A DNA stretch of 64,000 nt from Saprospiraceae bacterium (lineage in GTDB: Bacteria > Bacteroidota > Bacteroidia > Chitinophagales > Saprospiraceae), in contig JADKGI010000002.1 in assembly GCA_016722285.1 (NCBI GenBank), positions 248,001-312,000 of the forward strand. Reading direction: 5' to 3'. The position numbers were made by a program, and so were the translations under genes. Under the pieces are notes generated by a model, which was not told the DNA's origin, searched no databases, and worked only from the letters and a program-made list of their open reading frames with translations. Positions 37,672 to 48,074 of this stretch are shown piece after piece (the stretch's first letter is position 1; each line of letters starts with the position of its first letter).

Positions 37672-38814
37672 TCAGAAGTCGAAAATTCTTCTTTTTCTAA
37701 GTAAAGCAAACCATCCTTCCTTCTTTCCCATTAGTTGTTCCTTCTCCTCCCGAAGTGCATGAGCAAATATCTCATTTTCAGCGTTTATCATTTCAGAAAC
37801 TCTAAATCCTGCAGTTTTATTTTCAAAAGTAAGCTGTGAGTCAGTTGCCAATTTTGAAATGGTTGTATTCTTCAAGTTTGCCAGATGATATTCTGTCTCT
37901 AACGTATCCAACCTTTGATCATATGGAGACCTCTCACTGATTAGTTTGACCAAAATCGGTGAACATTCAATAATCAGAAATAATAATGTTATAAAAAATC
38001 CGGCTAATTTTATAGCTTCCTCTGTCGAAGTAAGCCTTTGAAGTGCCTTCAGCCTGGATGCAAATCCGGTTAATGCTGCCCGATTCAGATTTTTAAGATC
38101 AGCACTTTTTCTTTCTTCTATTGCTTTAAGTTTGGCAACTTGTTCATCGAGTTTAGGATTGAATTCAGTATAAGCCATCTGATAATCCTGTTCCGCTTTT
38201 TCTGCCGCTTTTGCTTTGGCCCGGTAGATATTACCCATCGCCCTTATCTTGCTTCCCCCTGTACCATCAGCTTCTGCAAGTGCTTCACTGGTTCTGATAG
38301 TTCGTTCTGTATCTGACTTGTTTAGTTTATTTCTAAGGAGGATGATTTCATCATTTACGACTTTCACTTCAGCTTCATATCTCTTATTTAACAGATCGTC
38401 CTGCTTCTTGTATGTTTCCTGCTGCATCATACCTATCTCCGCATTTATTTCAGATTCAAATAGCTTTAATTCTAAAGGGGTGGCAATCACTATTCCTATA
38501 AAAATGGCCAAAACTACTCTTGGGGCTGCCATTGCCATCTCCTTAAAAAAATTATCTTTCTTTCGCATTCCTGATACTATATACCTGTCCAGATTGAATA
38601 TCATCATACCCCAGAGAGTTGCGAAAAACAATGATGCAACATATGACTGAAATACAGTATATAATGCATACCCGGCTGAAATGGCAGAAAAAATACCGGT
38701 AAACAGTATGGTGGCACCTATGCCCTGGTATTTGATATAATCAGTTGGGCAACGTCTTAAAACTGAATTTACTGCTCCCGAACAAAAGATGAAAAACGAT
38801 GATAGCCGATTCAT
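37672..38814 (-). CDS. DUF4407 membrane protein
   Basis: 380 residues. The opening SSFFIFCSGAVNSVLRRCPT, the IKYQGIGATILFTGIFSA helix pair and MMIFNLDRYIV are DUF4407 hallmarks. Four membrane helices frame a long central coiled coil (about residues 125-245, KLNKSDTERTIRTSEALAEA region). Function unknown. A TATATTTG -7 element lies upstream (38857-38864). Confidence 0.85.
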   Translation of the reverse strand: MNRLSSFFIFCSGAVNSVLRRCPTDYIKYQGIGATILFTGIFSAISAGYALYTVFQSYVASLFFATLWGMMIFNLDRYIVSGMRKKDNFFKEMAMAAPRVVLAIFIGIVIATPLELKLFESEINAEIGMMQQETYKKQDDLLNKRYEAEVKVVNDEIILLRNKLNKSDTERTIRTSEALAEADGTGGSKIRAMGNIYRAKAKAAEKAEQDYQMAYTEFNPKLDEQVAKLKAIEERKSADLKNLNRAALTGFASRLKALQRLTSTEEAIKLAGFFITLLFLIIECSPILVKLISERSPYDQRLDTLETEYHLANLKNTTISKLATDSQLTFENKTAGFRVSEMINAENEIFAHALREEKEQLMGKKEGWFALLRKRRIFDF

Positions 38815-39160
38815 TAAATAAAATTGGAATTTAATTAAAAATAAAAAATATCATGCCAAATATATCTTGAAACTGCTTTGTTATTATAATATTATAGACA
38901 AACAGATCAAAAAGAGAGACAAAGATATATTAAATATTTTTATAATATGTAATGAACAGGATATATTTTGAAATTATTTCAAACAAAAGTGCGGAAACAA
39001 ATTAGATATCTGTATCCGCACTATTATAATTCCGAGAAGTTACATTTCAAAAATATCTATTCTAAATCATTGAATATCTTTAATTTAGTATAATGAAGTG
39101 ATATCAAAATATATTGCAAATTCCTGTACAAGTCATTGAATATCAATTTTCTATATCAAA
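38815..39160. other. intergenic region with a small hairpin
   Basis: 346 AT-rich bases. It holds the -7 element of DUF4407 and an AGTGCGGA/TCCGCACT hairpin (38988-39022) that may end the frr transcript. A short direct repeat TCATTGAATATC occurs near 39066 and 39133. No gene seen. Confidence 0.5.
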
Positions 39161-39724
39161 TTACACGGTCATAATGTCCTTCTCCTTCACTTCTATCATT
39201 TTATCTATTTTACTCATATATGAGTCTATGGTTTTTTGAACTTCATCTTCTTTGCGCTTTCCTACATCTTCAGGAAAACCATCTTTTACCTGCTTCTTTA
39301 TAAAATCCAAAATTTTATGCCTGTGAGCCCGTATTCCTACTCTTGATTCTTCCGCTGCCTGTTTGGCTTGTTTTACCATATATACACGTCTTTCTTCACT
39401 CATTGGCGGAATGATCAACCTCACCACCTCACCATCATTCATCGGTGTTATTCCCATATTGGCTTCAAAAATGGCCCGCTCAATAGGCGCGAGAGATTTC
39501 TTCTCCCAAGGTTGAATGCTCAACGTCCTTGCATCCGGAGATGTAATATTAGCCACTTGCTGCAATGGTGTAGGCGTGCCGTAATAATCTACCATCAAAC
39601 CATCCAGCATTGCAGGCGATGCTTTACCTGCGCGGATTTTATTTAATTCAAAAGCAAGGTGCTCAATAGCCTTATCAAAATGTTCAATAGTCTGTTCTAT
39701 TTGAATTTCTATTTCTTCTATCAT
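39161..39724 (-). CDS. frr: ribosome recycling factor
   Basis: 187 residues, normal length. It reads LAFELNKIRAGKASPAMLDG at the N-terminal helix and ARTLSIQPWEKKSLAPIERA plus MTEERRVYMVKQ-like PPMSEERRVYM in the core. RRF releases ribosomes after termination together with EF-G. A single gene here; no partner such as pyrH is present next to it in the window. Confidence 0.97.
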   Translation of the reverse strand: MIEEIEIQIEQTIEHFDKAIEHLAFELNKIRAGKASPAMLDGLMVDYYGTPTPLQQVANITSPDARTLSIQPWEKKSLAPIERAIFEANMGITPMNDGEVVRLIIPPMSEERRVYMVKQAKQAAEESRVGIRAHRHKILDFIKKQVKDGFPEDVGKRKEDEVQKTIDSYMSKIDKMIEVKEKDIMTV

Positions 39725-39775
39725 ATTTTGTGCATTAATATATTAAGTACCTTTTCGTCAACTTTAGTAATAAAA

Positions 39776-40474
39776 TTAATTTCTGTTTGCACCCAGAAAT
39801 GATAACAGAAAATATAAAAACATAACCAATGCACCTAATGCTTGAGAAACATATGTCATTGCTGCCCACCATAATGCATCTTTGGCTCCATCATGCTCAG
39901 CACCTCTCATGTAACCAGAGTCATCCAACCAAGCCAATGCCCTGTTTGATGCATCAAACTCAACTGGAAGTGTCACAAGACTAAAAAGAGCAGTAAGACC
40001 AAAAGTACCTACTAAGATCATGAGCAAAGTAGTACCGCCAACACCTGCTCCTAAACCAAAAATAACTCCCATAAACAAAAACTGCTGAATGCTCGCACTA
40101 AATTGTACTACAGGTACAAGTTTAGATCTTAACTGAAGCATACTATACGACTGATTATGTTGTACGGCATGCCCGCATTCATGCGATGCAACTGCTGCGG
40201 AAGCGATGGATCGGCCGTTGTAAACATCAGGTGATAAAGCTACAGTTTTATTTGCCGGATTATAATGGTCCGACAAAAAGCCTTGTCCCATCACCACCTG
40301 TACATCGTGTATTCTATAAAACTTCAACATGTCTTCAGCTACTTCTTTACCGCTCTTACCATTCCTTGTTCCGATTTTACTATAATGGGCAAATTTTGAC
40401 TTAAGTCTGTTGCTTACTACCAAACCTAAAATCGTGAAAGCGCCCATGATAATCCAATATCCTATACCTACCAT
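39776..40474 (-). CDS. membrane zinc metallopeptidase (YugP-like)
   Basis: 232 residues with an N-terminal helix, the zinc-binding SHECGHAVQHNQS motif (HExxH with the second Glu replaced by Cys-Gly context, as in this family: HECGH) and three further helices. Also conserved is DHYNPANKTVALSPDVYNGR before the motif. Members are annotated as zinc metallopeptidases of the YugP type; substrate unknown. Confidence 0.85.
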   Translation of the reverse strand: MVGIGYWIIMGAFTILGLVVSNRLKSKFAHYSKIGTRNGKSGKEVAEDMLKFYRIHDVQVVMGQGFLSDHYNPANKTVALSPDVYNGRSIASAAVASHECGHAVQHNQSYSMLQLRSKLVPVVQFSASIQQFLFMGVIFGLGAGVGGTTLLMILVGTFGLTALFSLVTLPVEFDASNRALAWLDDSGYMRGAEHDGAKDALWWAAMTYVSQALGALVMFLYFLLSFLGANRN

Positions 40475-40631
40475 AATAATTTAATCGTTTTAATTTAATT
40501 TTTAAAATTCAATACAATATAACTAAAAGTCTATAAAAAAAGTTTCATAATATCACTCAGTCTAAAAACCCAAAGTGTTATTTATTTATTAATTTTTGTT
40601 TTAAATGGAATATTTTAAAAGTACCACATCA

Positions 40632-41912
40632 TTACGTAATCATATCAAATCCTGTGTAAGTCTGTAAAGCTTGAGGAACCTTGATGCCTTGAGGGGTTTG
40701 ATGATTTTCAAGTAAAGTGGCTACTATCCGAGCTAAGGCAAGTGCACTTCCGTTTAGGGTGTGTGCAAGCCTGGTTTTACCATCATCGTCCCTGAATCGT
40801 AACTTCATGCGATTAGACTGAAAGGTCTCAAAATTTGATATAGAACTTACTTCCAACCACCTACCCTGTGCGGCTGACCAGGTCTCAAAATCAAATGTCA
40901 ATGCAGAATTGAAACTCATATCACCTCCACATAACCGGAGGATACGGAAAGGTAATTCAAGTTTGATTAATAATTTTTCAACATGAGCGACCATCTCCAT
41001 AATTACATCATAAGATCTGTCAGGATGCTCAATTCTCACAATTTCTATCTTATCAAACTGATGTAATCTGTTGAGCCCTTTCACATCTGATCCGTATGAA
41101 CCGGCTTCTCTCCGAAAACAAGGTGTATAACCCGTAAGCATTACCGGAAAGTCACTTTTTTGTAATATAGTGTCTCTATAAAGATTTGTAAGTGGAACTT
41201 CGGCTGTAGGAATGAGATAAAAATCATCTTTTTCACAATAATACATTTGCCCCTCCTTATCAGGCAGTTGGCCTGTCGCTCTGGCTGTTTCCTTATTTAC
41301 CAGAAGTGGGGGCTGGATTTCCTGATATCCGGCAGCTGTGGCTTCATCCAAAAAAAAATTAATCAATGCCCGTTGAAGACGTGCCCCTTTATTCTTATAT
41401 ACCGGAAATCCAGACCCGGTGAGCATAACGCCATCTTTAAAACTTATCAATCCATATTTCTCCGCCAATTCCCAATGTGGTAAGGCATCTGAACCCAATA
41501 CAGGCATCGGTTTTTCCCATAGCTTAAATACTTCATTGTCTTCTGCCTTTAGTCCATGAGGCACAGTAGCATGAGGCGTATTAGGTAACTGGATAATCAT
41601 GTCCTCAAGTGAATCTTTGATTTCCTTCAATTCGGACTCCAACAATTTCGATTCTTCTTTGAGTGATGCAACCTGAGATTTGAGTGATCCAGCCTCAGCC
41701 GCCTTCCCTGTTTTAAATAAAATACCTATCTCATCTGATAGTTTATTAATCTGTGAAAGCATATTGTCCAGTTGCGTCTGAACGGATTTTCGCCTATCAT
41801 CATCAAAAATAATTTTTTCCAATAGGTCTATTTGATCCTGAGAAGCATTTTTTTTCTTGAGACCGGCCACAATTCTATCCTTTTCCTCCCTGATATTACC
41901 GATTTCCAGCAT
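40632..41912 (-). CDS. serS: seryl-tRNA synthetase
   Basis: 426 residues. It has an N-terminal tRNA-binding coiled coil (about residues 25-110, LDNMLSQINKLSDEIGILFK), then class II motifs: motif 2 in TPCFRREAGSYGSDVKGLNR and motif 3 in NGSALALARIVATLLENHQT. It charges tRNA-Ser. The upstream -7 element TATCTTTG (41967-41960) supports the chosen start. Confidence 0.97.
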   Translation of the reverse strand: MLEIGNIREEKDRIVAGLKKKNASQDQIDLLEKIIFDDDRRKSVQTQLDNMLSQINKLSDEIGILFKTGKAAEAGSLKSQVASLKEESKLLESELKEIKDSLEDMIIQLPNTPHATVPHGLKAEDNEVFKLWEKPMPVLGSDALPHWELAEKYGLISFKDGVMLTGSGFPVYKNKGARLQRALINFFLDEATAAGYQEIQPPLLVNKETARATGQLPDKEGQMYYCEKDDFYLIPTAEVPLTNLYRDTILQKSDFPVMLTGYTPCFRREAGSYGSDVKGLNRLHQFDKIEIVRIEHPDRSYDVIMEMVAHVEKLLIKLELPFRILRLCGGDMSFNSALTFDFETWSAAQGRWLEVSSISNFETFQSNRMKLRFRDDDGKTRLAHTLNGSALALARIVATLLENHQTPQGIKVPQALQTYTGFDMIT

Positions 41913-42239
41913 TTTATTTGTAATTTAACGATAAAATATAATAAAATAAAAACTTTTTGCAAAGATAGTAATTACAATTTCAAAATATATACCTATTTTT
42001 GTGCTTTATTATAATCAAATGAGGCTATCATCCGATAGTAATAATTATTTCAAGAAAATTTCATAATATTTAAGTAGGCATATTTCCTCATTCATTGCGG
42101 AGAATCCAAATAATTATCAGGTTTTGATTTCACAATTTGGGTCAACATTTTGTGTTATTAGTGTTTCTGCTACTTTTATTGAGATAGAAATTGAAAAAAG
42201 CTATTCTAAATTAAATTTAATATTCTATATTTTAAGATT
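41913..42239. other. divergent intergenic region between serS and rho
   Basis: 327 AT-rich bases containing the serS -7 element (CAAAGATA on the plus strand at 41960-41967). No gene or RNA recognised. Confidence 0.5.
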
Positions 42240-43996
42240 ATGTATGATATTTTGCAGTTAAATGATATGCTTGTTCCGGAATTAAAGGATCTTGCAGAAA
42301 AACTTTCTCTGGGCAATGTAAAAAACTGAGCAAACAGGAATTGATTTATAAAATTCTGGACCAGCAGGCTATTGTTGGAAAATCAGCAGAACCTAAAGTG
42401 GAAGAATCGACAGAGTTACACAATAAAAGAGGGCGAAAACCTGCAGCACCAGCAAAAGAAAAAGCTAAGCCTGAACCGGCTAAAGCAACTGAAATTATTG
42501 TTGAGTCAGAAGTCACTGAATCAATAAAAAAAGATGATTCATCGGCCAAAAATAAAAGAGAACGGGTCAAGGTAGTTCAAACAAGCGAAAGAGCCGAGCA
42601 AAAGCATACACCTGCAAAAGTAGAAACGAAAGAATTAAGTCCTGAACCGGTATCAGTTGACCAGGAGTCAGAAAACACTCCTGATACAACCAACCAGAGA
42701 CCGAAATTTGATCCGAGACAAAGGAATCCCAGATTTCCAAACCAAAATCAAGGGTCGCAAAATAATTCAGGTACACCCAGAGAAGTACAACAAAATGGTC
42801 AACAGGGAGAATATAGAAAACACCCTCATCCAGCTCCCGAACCAAAAATGGAGGAGCAAAGGTTTTCACCTGACCTGGATGGAGTCATTGATAGTGAAGG
42901 CATTCTGGAGCTAATGGTAGATGGTTACGGTTTTCTAAGATCATCAGATTATAATTATCTTTCGTCACCTGATGATATCTATGTATCACCCTCCCAGATC
43001 AAGCTTTTTGGACTAAAAACTGGAGATACCGTCCTTGGTGCTATCCGACCGCCGAAAGAAGGAGAAAAGTATTTTGCACTATTGAGAGTTACGAGTATAA
43101 ACGGGCTTGACCCCTTAAAACTTAAAGAAAGAGTGCCTTTCGATTATCTCACACCACTTTTCCCAACCGAAAAGTTTAAGCTGACTACACATCCGGCAGG
43201 AAAGGACTACGGCAACCGTATGATAGATCTTTTTACTCCCATAGGTAAAGGACAGCGTGGATTGATTGTGGCACAACCTAAGACCGGAAAGACATTTTTA
43301 TTAAAAGATATTGCGAATGCTATCGCAGACAACCACCCCGAATGCTATCTGATTGTATTACTGATAGATGAAAGACCTGAAGAAGTCACCGACATGCGTA
43401 GGAGTGTACATGCAGAGGTTATAGCCAGTACATTTGACGAACCAGCTGAAAATCATGTAAGAGTAGCCGGAATTGTATTGGAGAAAGCAAAAAGGCTCGT
43501 GGAGAGTGGTCATGACGTCGTGGTCTTACTTGATTCTATCACAAGACTGGCAAGGGCATATAATACAGTTGCCCCTACCAGTGGCAGAGTGCTGTCGGGT
43601 GGTGTGGAAGCAAATGCTCTGCATAAGCCTAAAAAATTCTTTGGTGCCGCACGAAATATCGAAGATGGCGGATCACTGACTATACTTGCTACTGCATTGA
43701 CAGATACCGGATCCAAAATGGACGAGGTAATCTTTGAAGAGTTTAAAGGTACTGGTAACATGGAGCTTCAACTGGACAGAACGCTTGCAAATAAGAGAAT
43801 GTATCCTGCCATTGATATCACAAAATCCAGTACCCGACGTGAGGAATTGCTACTACCAGAAAGTGTACTTCCCAAATTATTCATTCTGCGAAATCATCTT
43901 GCTGATATGAAACCTGATGAAGCTATGGATTTCATCAAAAAACATATGAGTAATACTACCAGCAATGCAGAATTTATAGTTTCCATGAATGGATAA
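42240..43996 (+). CDS. rho: transcription termination factor Rho, one frameshift in this sequence
   Basis: The true start is at 42240 (MYDILQLNDMLVPELKDLAE). A base lost from the A-run near 42320 creates an early TGA; restoring it gives KKLSKQELIYKILDQQ and 585 residues. After the Rho-N helices comes a disordered, charged and Q/N-rich insert (about residues 45-195), known in Bacteroidota Rho. Then come the RNA-binding domain (GYGFLRSSDYNYL) and the ATPase: P-loop AQPKTGKTFLLKDIA, Q-loop and R-loop around GGVEANALHKPKKFF. The remaining frame is perfect, so the break is probably a sequence error. Confidence 0.95.
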
Positions 43997-44049
43997 GATT
44001 TTGAATAAAAAAGAATACAGTTTTTTACAATAGATAACAAAATAAAAAT

Positions 44050-44057
44050 TACCTTTG
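44050..44057 (+). promoter_or_regulatory. -7 promoter element of rpmH
   Basis: TACCTTTG matches TAnnTTTG and gives a leader of about 70 bases before rpmH. No clear TTTG at the -33 position. Confidence 0.5.
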
Positions 44058-44131
44058 CGCTTCTTTTTAAAATTTAAGCTTTTAAAAAGTTGCTTAGTAA
44101 TTGTTCAATAGTAAATATATAGATAAAGAAA

Positions 44132-44287
44132 ATGAAACGTACATATCAACCATCCAAAAGAAAGAGAGTCAACAAACATGGTTTCAGATCAAGAATGGCT
44201 ACCAAAAACGGAAGACGTGTATTGTCTAAAAGAAGAGCCAAAGGTAGAAATAAACTTTCTGTCTCAGACGAGAGAGGCGCTAAGTAA
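44132..44287 (+). CDS. rpmH: 50S ribosomal protein L34
   Basis: 51 residues, MKRTYQPSKRKRVNKHGFRS at the start and the conserved R-M-A-T-K-N-GRRVLSKRRAKGR core. It precedes rnpA, the arrangement found across bacteria near the replication origin, though no dnaA is in this window. Too short for most gene finders. Confidence 0.97.
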   Translation: MKRTYQPSKRKRVNKHGFRSRMATKNGRRVLSKRRAKGRNKLSVSDERGAK

Positions 44288-44308
44288 GATATATCATAAA
44301 ATAATACC

Positions 44309-44346
44309 AAAATTCTGATTATGGCAATAGCTGTGATCAGAATTTT
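44309..44346 (+). terminator. hairpin between rpmH and rnpA
   Basis: AAAATTCTGAT pairs with ATCAGAATTTT, followed by TTATTTT. It probably ends most rpmH transcripts and lowers rnpA expression. Confidence 0.65.
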
Positions 44347-44401
44347 TATTTTATAGCATTAAGTTTTTATATCTTGCATAAAATAATATCTAAAAACTAA
44401 C

Positions 44402-44827
44402 TTGGACCACAGACTCAAAAGTAAAATTCTGATAGACAGGACTTTCACCCAGGGACAATCCTTGTTTGTGTATCCAATAAAATTGGTATATTTAAGATTA
44501 CCTTTGGAAAACACTGAAAATGCATATCAATTTGGACTGTCAGTTAGTAAAAGGAATCTTAAACGGGCGGTTGACAGAAACCTGATAAAGAGAAGACTTA
44601 GAGAGTCCCTTAGGTTACAAATTTTAGAATCAGGTGTATTGAAACCCCAATCAAATCTGATAATGATGATCGTTTATGCGGGAAAAGAAACTTTAAACTA
44701 TTCTGTCATAAATGCATCTATGAAGAGAATATTAAAAAAGATGAAGTTGAAATCGAACCCGGGGGCGCCCCCTGAATTTAGTCCAATTTTATATTTACCT
44801 ATATTAAATCAAACAGTAGAGCCTTAA
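44402..44827 (+). CDS. rnpA: ribonuclease P protein component
   Basis: 141 residues from a TTG start (no ATG is available; MDHRLKSKILIDRTFTQGQS). The conserved RNR-type motif is LKRAVDRNLIKRRLRESLRL near residue 58. It helps RNase P RNA process tRNA 5' ends. Position after rpmH confirms the call. Confidence 0.92.
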   Translation: MDHRLKSKILIDRTFTQGQSLFVYPIKLVYLRLPLENTENAYQFGLSVSKRNLKRAVDRNLIKRRLRESLRLQILESGVLKPQSNLIMMIVYAGKETLNYSVINASMKRILKKMKLKSNPGAPPEFSPILYLPILNQTVEP

Positions 44828-44861
44828 AAGAAGTACCACCTTCCTGTAATCAAAACAATCC

Positions 44862-46328
44862 TTATTTAATGACTGACTTAAAGCCTATCTGAAGAGAAGA
44901 CGAATGTATTTTATCTTTATTAGGTCCTATGCCTATATCTGCACTGAGTACCTGTCTGAAATATGAGGGTTGGATATATATAGATGTACTCCGGAAGATG
45001 TTCTTTTCTATCCCAAACCCAAAGCCGACCGTTGCAAAATAATTGTCCCTGAATTTATCTCCATTCAAAACGCCTTCAATAAATGGTTTCCTGTCGAGCC
45101 TTGCTATCTCAGGCACATATCTGCCTACTGGTGGCCTACCTCTCACCAAAGTTTCAGAGATATCATACTCGGCATTCAGTACAACATTTAGTGCCGCTCC
45201 AGCCATGAAATAAACACTCCATCCAGCTCCGTTTAATGTGTGATATTTTATGTTGAAAGGAACTGTGGCAATATCAAATGAAATTTTATTCAGACTTTTT
45301 TCGAAGTAATGTTCACCGAATACACCATAAGCTTCCGTAATCTTTTGTGGTTGATAAACCCTCATCGAGTAGCCTATACCACTTTCTATCTCAATATTTG
45401 AATTCCGGCTGGAAAAATTCAATCCATAAGAATTATTTAAAGCTTCCTTTGTATAAGATGCCAATGAATAAAACTTATCAAATGGTGTATTTATCAAATT
45501 AACATCCGTTGCTGCCCAAGCAGAAATATAAAATGATGCTTTTTTGTTTTCTTTGATCTGGCTTAATGGAATTATTAAGGACATTTCTGATTCAACTGGT
45601 TTCATAACCATTTTCCCTATTCGGGGAAAAGACAATAAATCGACACGGGTCATTTTTACCAGATTATCAACTCTTGTAAATAAGCGACCGGGATTATTTA
45701 ATGTAATTGTTTCATCATTTGCCTGAATATTGTCCAAATGAGAAGATGTTGTTGTTTCAGCATTATTATTATAATAATTTCCAGAAGAGTTAGTTTTATT
45801 GTTATTTTCTGTTTTGAAGCTAAATGCTGTTACAAATAAAGGTGAATTACTTATGAAAGATTGGTCAACTTTTCCCTGATCAAATGTTTCGCCTGTCGCC
45901 TTTGGATAGGTATCTGCAGAAAGTTCATTTATTGTATTACCTGATGTTTTTAGGTTTTCAGCAATTATTGATTTGTGACCTGAAAGAAATAATGGCTTGT
46001 TATTTTCTCCTGAAATGTGTATAAGTGTGACTACAGTTAAAAAAATAGCCGCTAATTCAAGCGCTTTTGAAACATAAACTGTGTTTTTTCTCTCCTCGGT
46101 AGTTTTCAGATGCTCTTTAAGCATCCGCCAATGCGCTGAATTGAATGGAGGTCTGTTAGAAAGGAGGTGATTTTTTACTGTATTGTCAAAATTATCATCT
46201 GACGCATTGCTTTCAACTTCCGAATTTTTCAGTTTCGTCTCAAAGGAAGACCAATTACTGTCACTCTTCATCTGAGTCAGCTTGTTTAGTTTTCCTTTTA
46301 TGAGATCGTCAAAATTATTTTCGTTCAT
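44862..46328 (-). CDS. anti-sigma-like membrane protein with outer-membrane-like C-terminal domain
   Basis: 488 residues. The N-terminal cytoplasmic segment has two copies of a W-containing motif (DSNWSSFETKLKN; NSAHWRMLKEHLK), then one helix (ALELAAIFLTVVTLIHIS), a disordered linker and a beta-rich domain ending FYQ-like SSSLQIGFKSVIK. Such fusions follow ECF sigma genes in this phylum. Its start overlaps the sigma gene by 14 bases. Confidence 0.7.
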   Translation of the reverse strand: MNENNFDDLIKGKLNKLTQMKSDSNWSSFETKLKNSEVESNASDDNFDNTVKNHLLSNRPPFNSAHWRMLKEHLKTTEERKNTVYVSKALELAAIFLTVVTLIHISGENNKPLFLSGHKSIIAENLKTSGNTINELSADTYPKATGETFDQGKVDQSFISNSPLFVTAFSFKTENNNKTNSSGNYYNNNAETTTSSHLDNIQANDETITLNNPGRLFTRVDNLVKMTRVDLLSFPRIGKMVMKPVESEMSLIIPLSQIKENKKASFYISAWAATDVNLINTPFDKFYSLASYTKEALNNSYGLNFSSRNSNIEIESGIGYSMRVYQPQKITEAYGVFGEHYFEKSLNKISFDIATVPFNIKYHTLNGAGWSVYFMAGAALNVVLNAEYDISETLVRGRPPVGRYVPEIARLDRKPFIEGVLNGDKFRDNYFATVGFGFGIEKNIFRSTSIYIQPSYFRQVLSADIGIGPNKDKIHSSSLQIGFKSVIK

Positions 46329-46884
46329 TAAAATCGGAATCCGCGGCTAATAATAATTCTCTAAGTTTTGTTCTTGCTTTTACAAGATTTGATCTGCAAG
46401 TACTCTCATTTATACCCAACAATTCAGAAATTTCTCTGTGGGAGTACCCTTCGATTACAAACATATTAAATACAGAACGATAGGAATGTGGTAATCGCTG
46501 CAAAGCTTTTAAAATTTCTTCACTACTTAAGGTAGAAATGGCGTCAGGAATGGTTGTGCAGACATGTTTTGCCGAATCAAGTTCGTCGGATCGCCTTTTA
46601 ATGTCTTTTCTGTAAAAATCAATAGCCGTATTGACAATAATTTTTCTGATCCAGGCATTTACAGATGTGCCTGTCTGGTATTTGTGCAGGTTCTTAAAAA
46701 CTTTTATAAATCCCTCATGCAATATATCCAAAGCATCTTCACTATTTCCTGCATATCTGAGTGATAAAGCCATCATTTGGGAATAGTGGTCTTCATATAA
46801 TCTTTTCTGCGCCCATCTTTCGTTATTGATGCAAGCACTGATAAGATTTACTTCCTCCGGATTGAGATGAATAATAATATCCAT
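46315..46884 (-). CDS. ECF sigma factor
   Basis: 189 residues. Sigma-2 covers RYAGNSEDALDILHEGFIKV and sigma-4 has EGYSHREISELLGINESTCR. A TACCTTTA element lies only 4 bases before the ATG (46896-46889 on the minus strand), so the mRNA may be leaderless. It forms an operon with the fused anti-sigma-like gene. Confidence 0.92.
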   Translation of the reverse strand: MDIIIHLNPEEVNLISACINNERWAQKRLYEDHYSQMMALSLRYAGNSEDALDILHEGFIKVFKNLHKYQTGTSVNAWIRKIIVNTAIDFYRKDIKRRSDELDSAKHVCTTIPDAISTLSSEEILKALQRLPHSYRSVFNMFVIEGYSHREISELLGINESTCRSNLVKARTKLRELLLAADSDFNERK

Positions 46885-47073
46885 GACCTAAAGGTAATAT
46901 TTCTATTTCATGATAATGAAATAAAAAGAGTAAAAAAAATTAAAACACTATATAAAGCTGAAAATTTAACACTTTTTAATGAATTATAGGTTGATTCCGA
47001 TGCTTTTGATGGAATGATAAGGCATTAATAAAATAAAATAATCAGCATGCTTATAATCATGCTATTTTATTTT

Positions 47074-48074
47074 TTACGACACATTGAGCAATCCTACCAG
47101 ATCTTTTACTTCCCGAAGTGTTTGCTGTGCAACTTTTCGAATTTCTGATGAAGATTGTTTAACCTGGTCCTTAAGTTTTTTCTTATCAGCATTTAGTTCT
47201 TTCTTCTTTTCTATAAACTTTTGAGTCATCTCAACCAAGGAATCTGATGCCATTTGTTTTAAGTCCACATATTTCAACATTCCGGTATTATAGCTGTCCA
47301 TCAGAGACTTATATGCCTTTGTATTTCCAGAAGCTTTGATAAGTTCAAATAAGTTTTGAACACCTTCTGCCATCAAACCGGACTTGGTATCTCCCGAATC
47401 TGTAACCGCTGATTTTATCTGCCTCCGAATGGTTGCTTCTTCAGCAAATACATTTATAAAGTGCTTTTCACCCGCTGATTTACTCATTTTCTTTGTTGGG
47501 TCTGCAGTCGATCTGATTTTTGGGGTTTCGGTATATAATGGTTCAGGAAGGATAAAATACTCTTTTCCTACCTGATGGTTGAACCTTTGGGCTATATCTC
47601 TTGCCAATTCAAGGTGTTGCTCCTGATCTTTCCCAACAGGTACATAATCGGCTTTATATATCAGAATGTCAGCTGTCTGAAGTACAGGATACTCTAACAG
47701 GGCTACTGATACAAAATCATCCTTTGCACTATCCTTTATCTGAAAACTCTTATCCTTAAATTGTGTCATGCGGGTCAATTGACCATAGGAACAAAACAAT
47801 TAAATATCCAGGCAAGTTCTGTATGCTCCGGAACAAGCGATTGGATAAAAAGGTTTTCAGGTTTTACACCAACAGCAACCAGATTTGTGATCAGATCCCA
47901 GGTATTTGTTCTCAGTTTAGCAACCTGGTATGGCATGGTCATAGCATGATAATCCACAACACCATAAAAACATTTATAATTGTCCTGAAGATCTACCCAG
48001 TTTTTTACGGCGCCAAAGTAATTTCCCAGATGCATATCACCTGTTGGCTGTATAGCTGATAAGACTGTTTTCAT
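47074..48074 (-). CDS. trpS: tryptophanyl-tRNA synthetase, one frameshift in this sequence
   Basis: Class I synthetase. The HIGH-type motif is in AIQPTGDMHLGNYFGA and the KMSKS motif in DPTKKMSKSAGEKHF. The frame breaks near 47785 after ELAWIFNCFVPMVN; one added T restores LTRMTQFKDKS and 333 residues. It is essential, so this is probably a sequence error. Its start overlaps the end of the upstream gene by 38 bases. Confidence 0.94.

Noticed and set aside
42240..42345. Programmed frameshift at the start of rho
   Set aside because: The shift is in an A-run and similar breaks occur in unrelated genes of the window; no stimulatory structure was seen.
44132..44827. Replication origin near rpmH-rnpA
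   Set aside because: This pair often lies near oriC, but no dnaA, dnaN or DnaA-box cluster is visible in the window.
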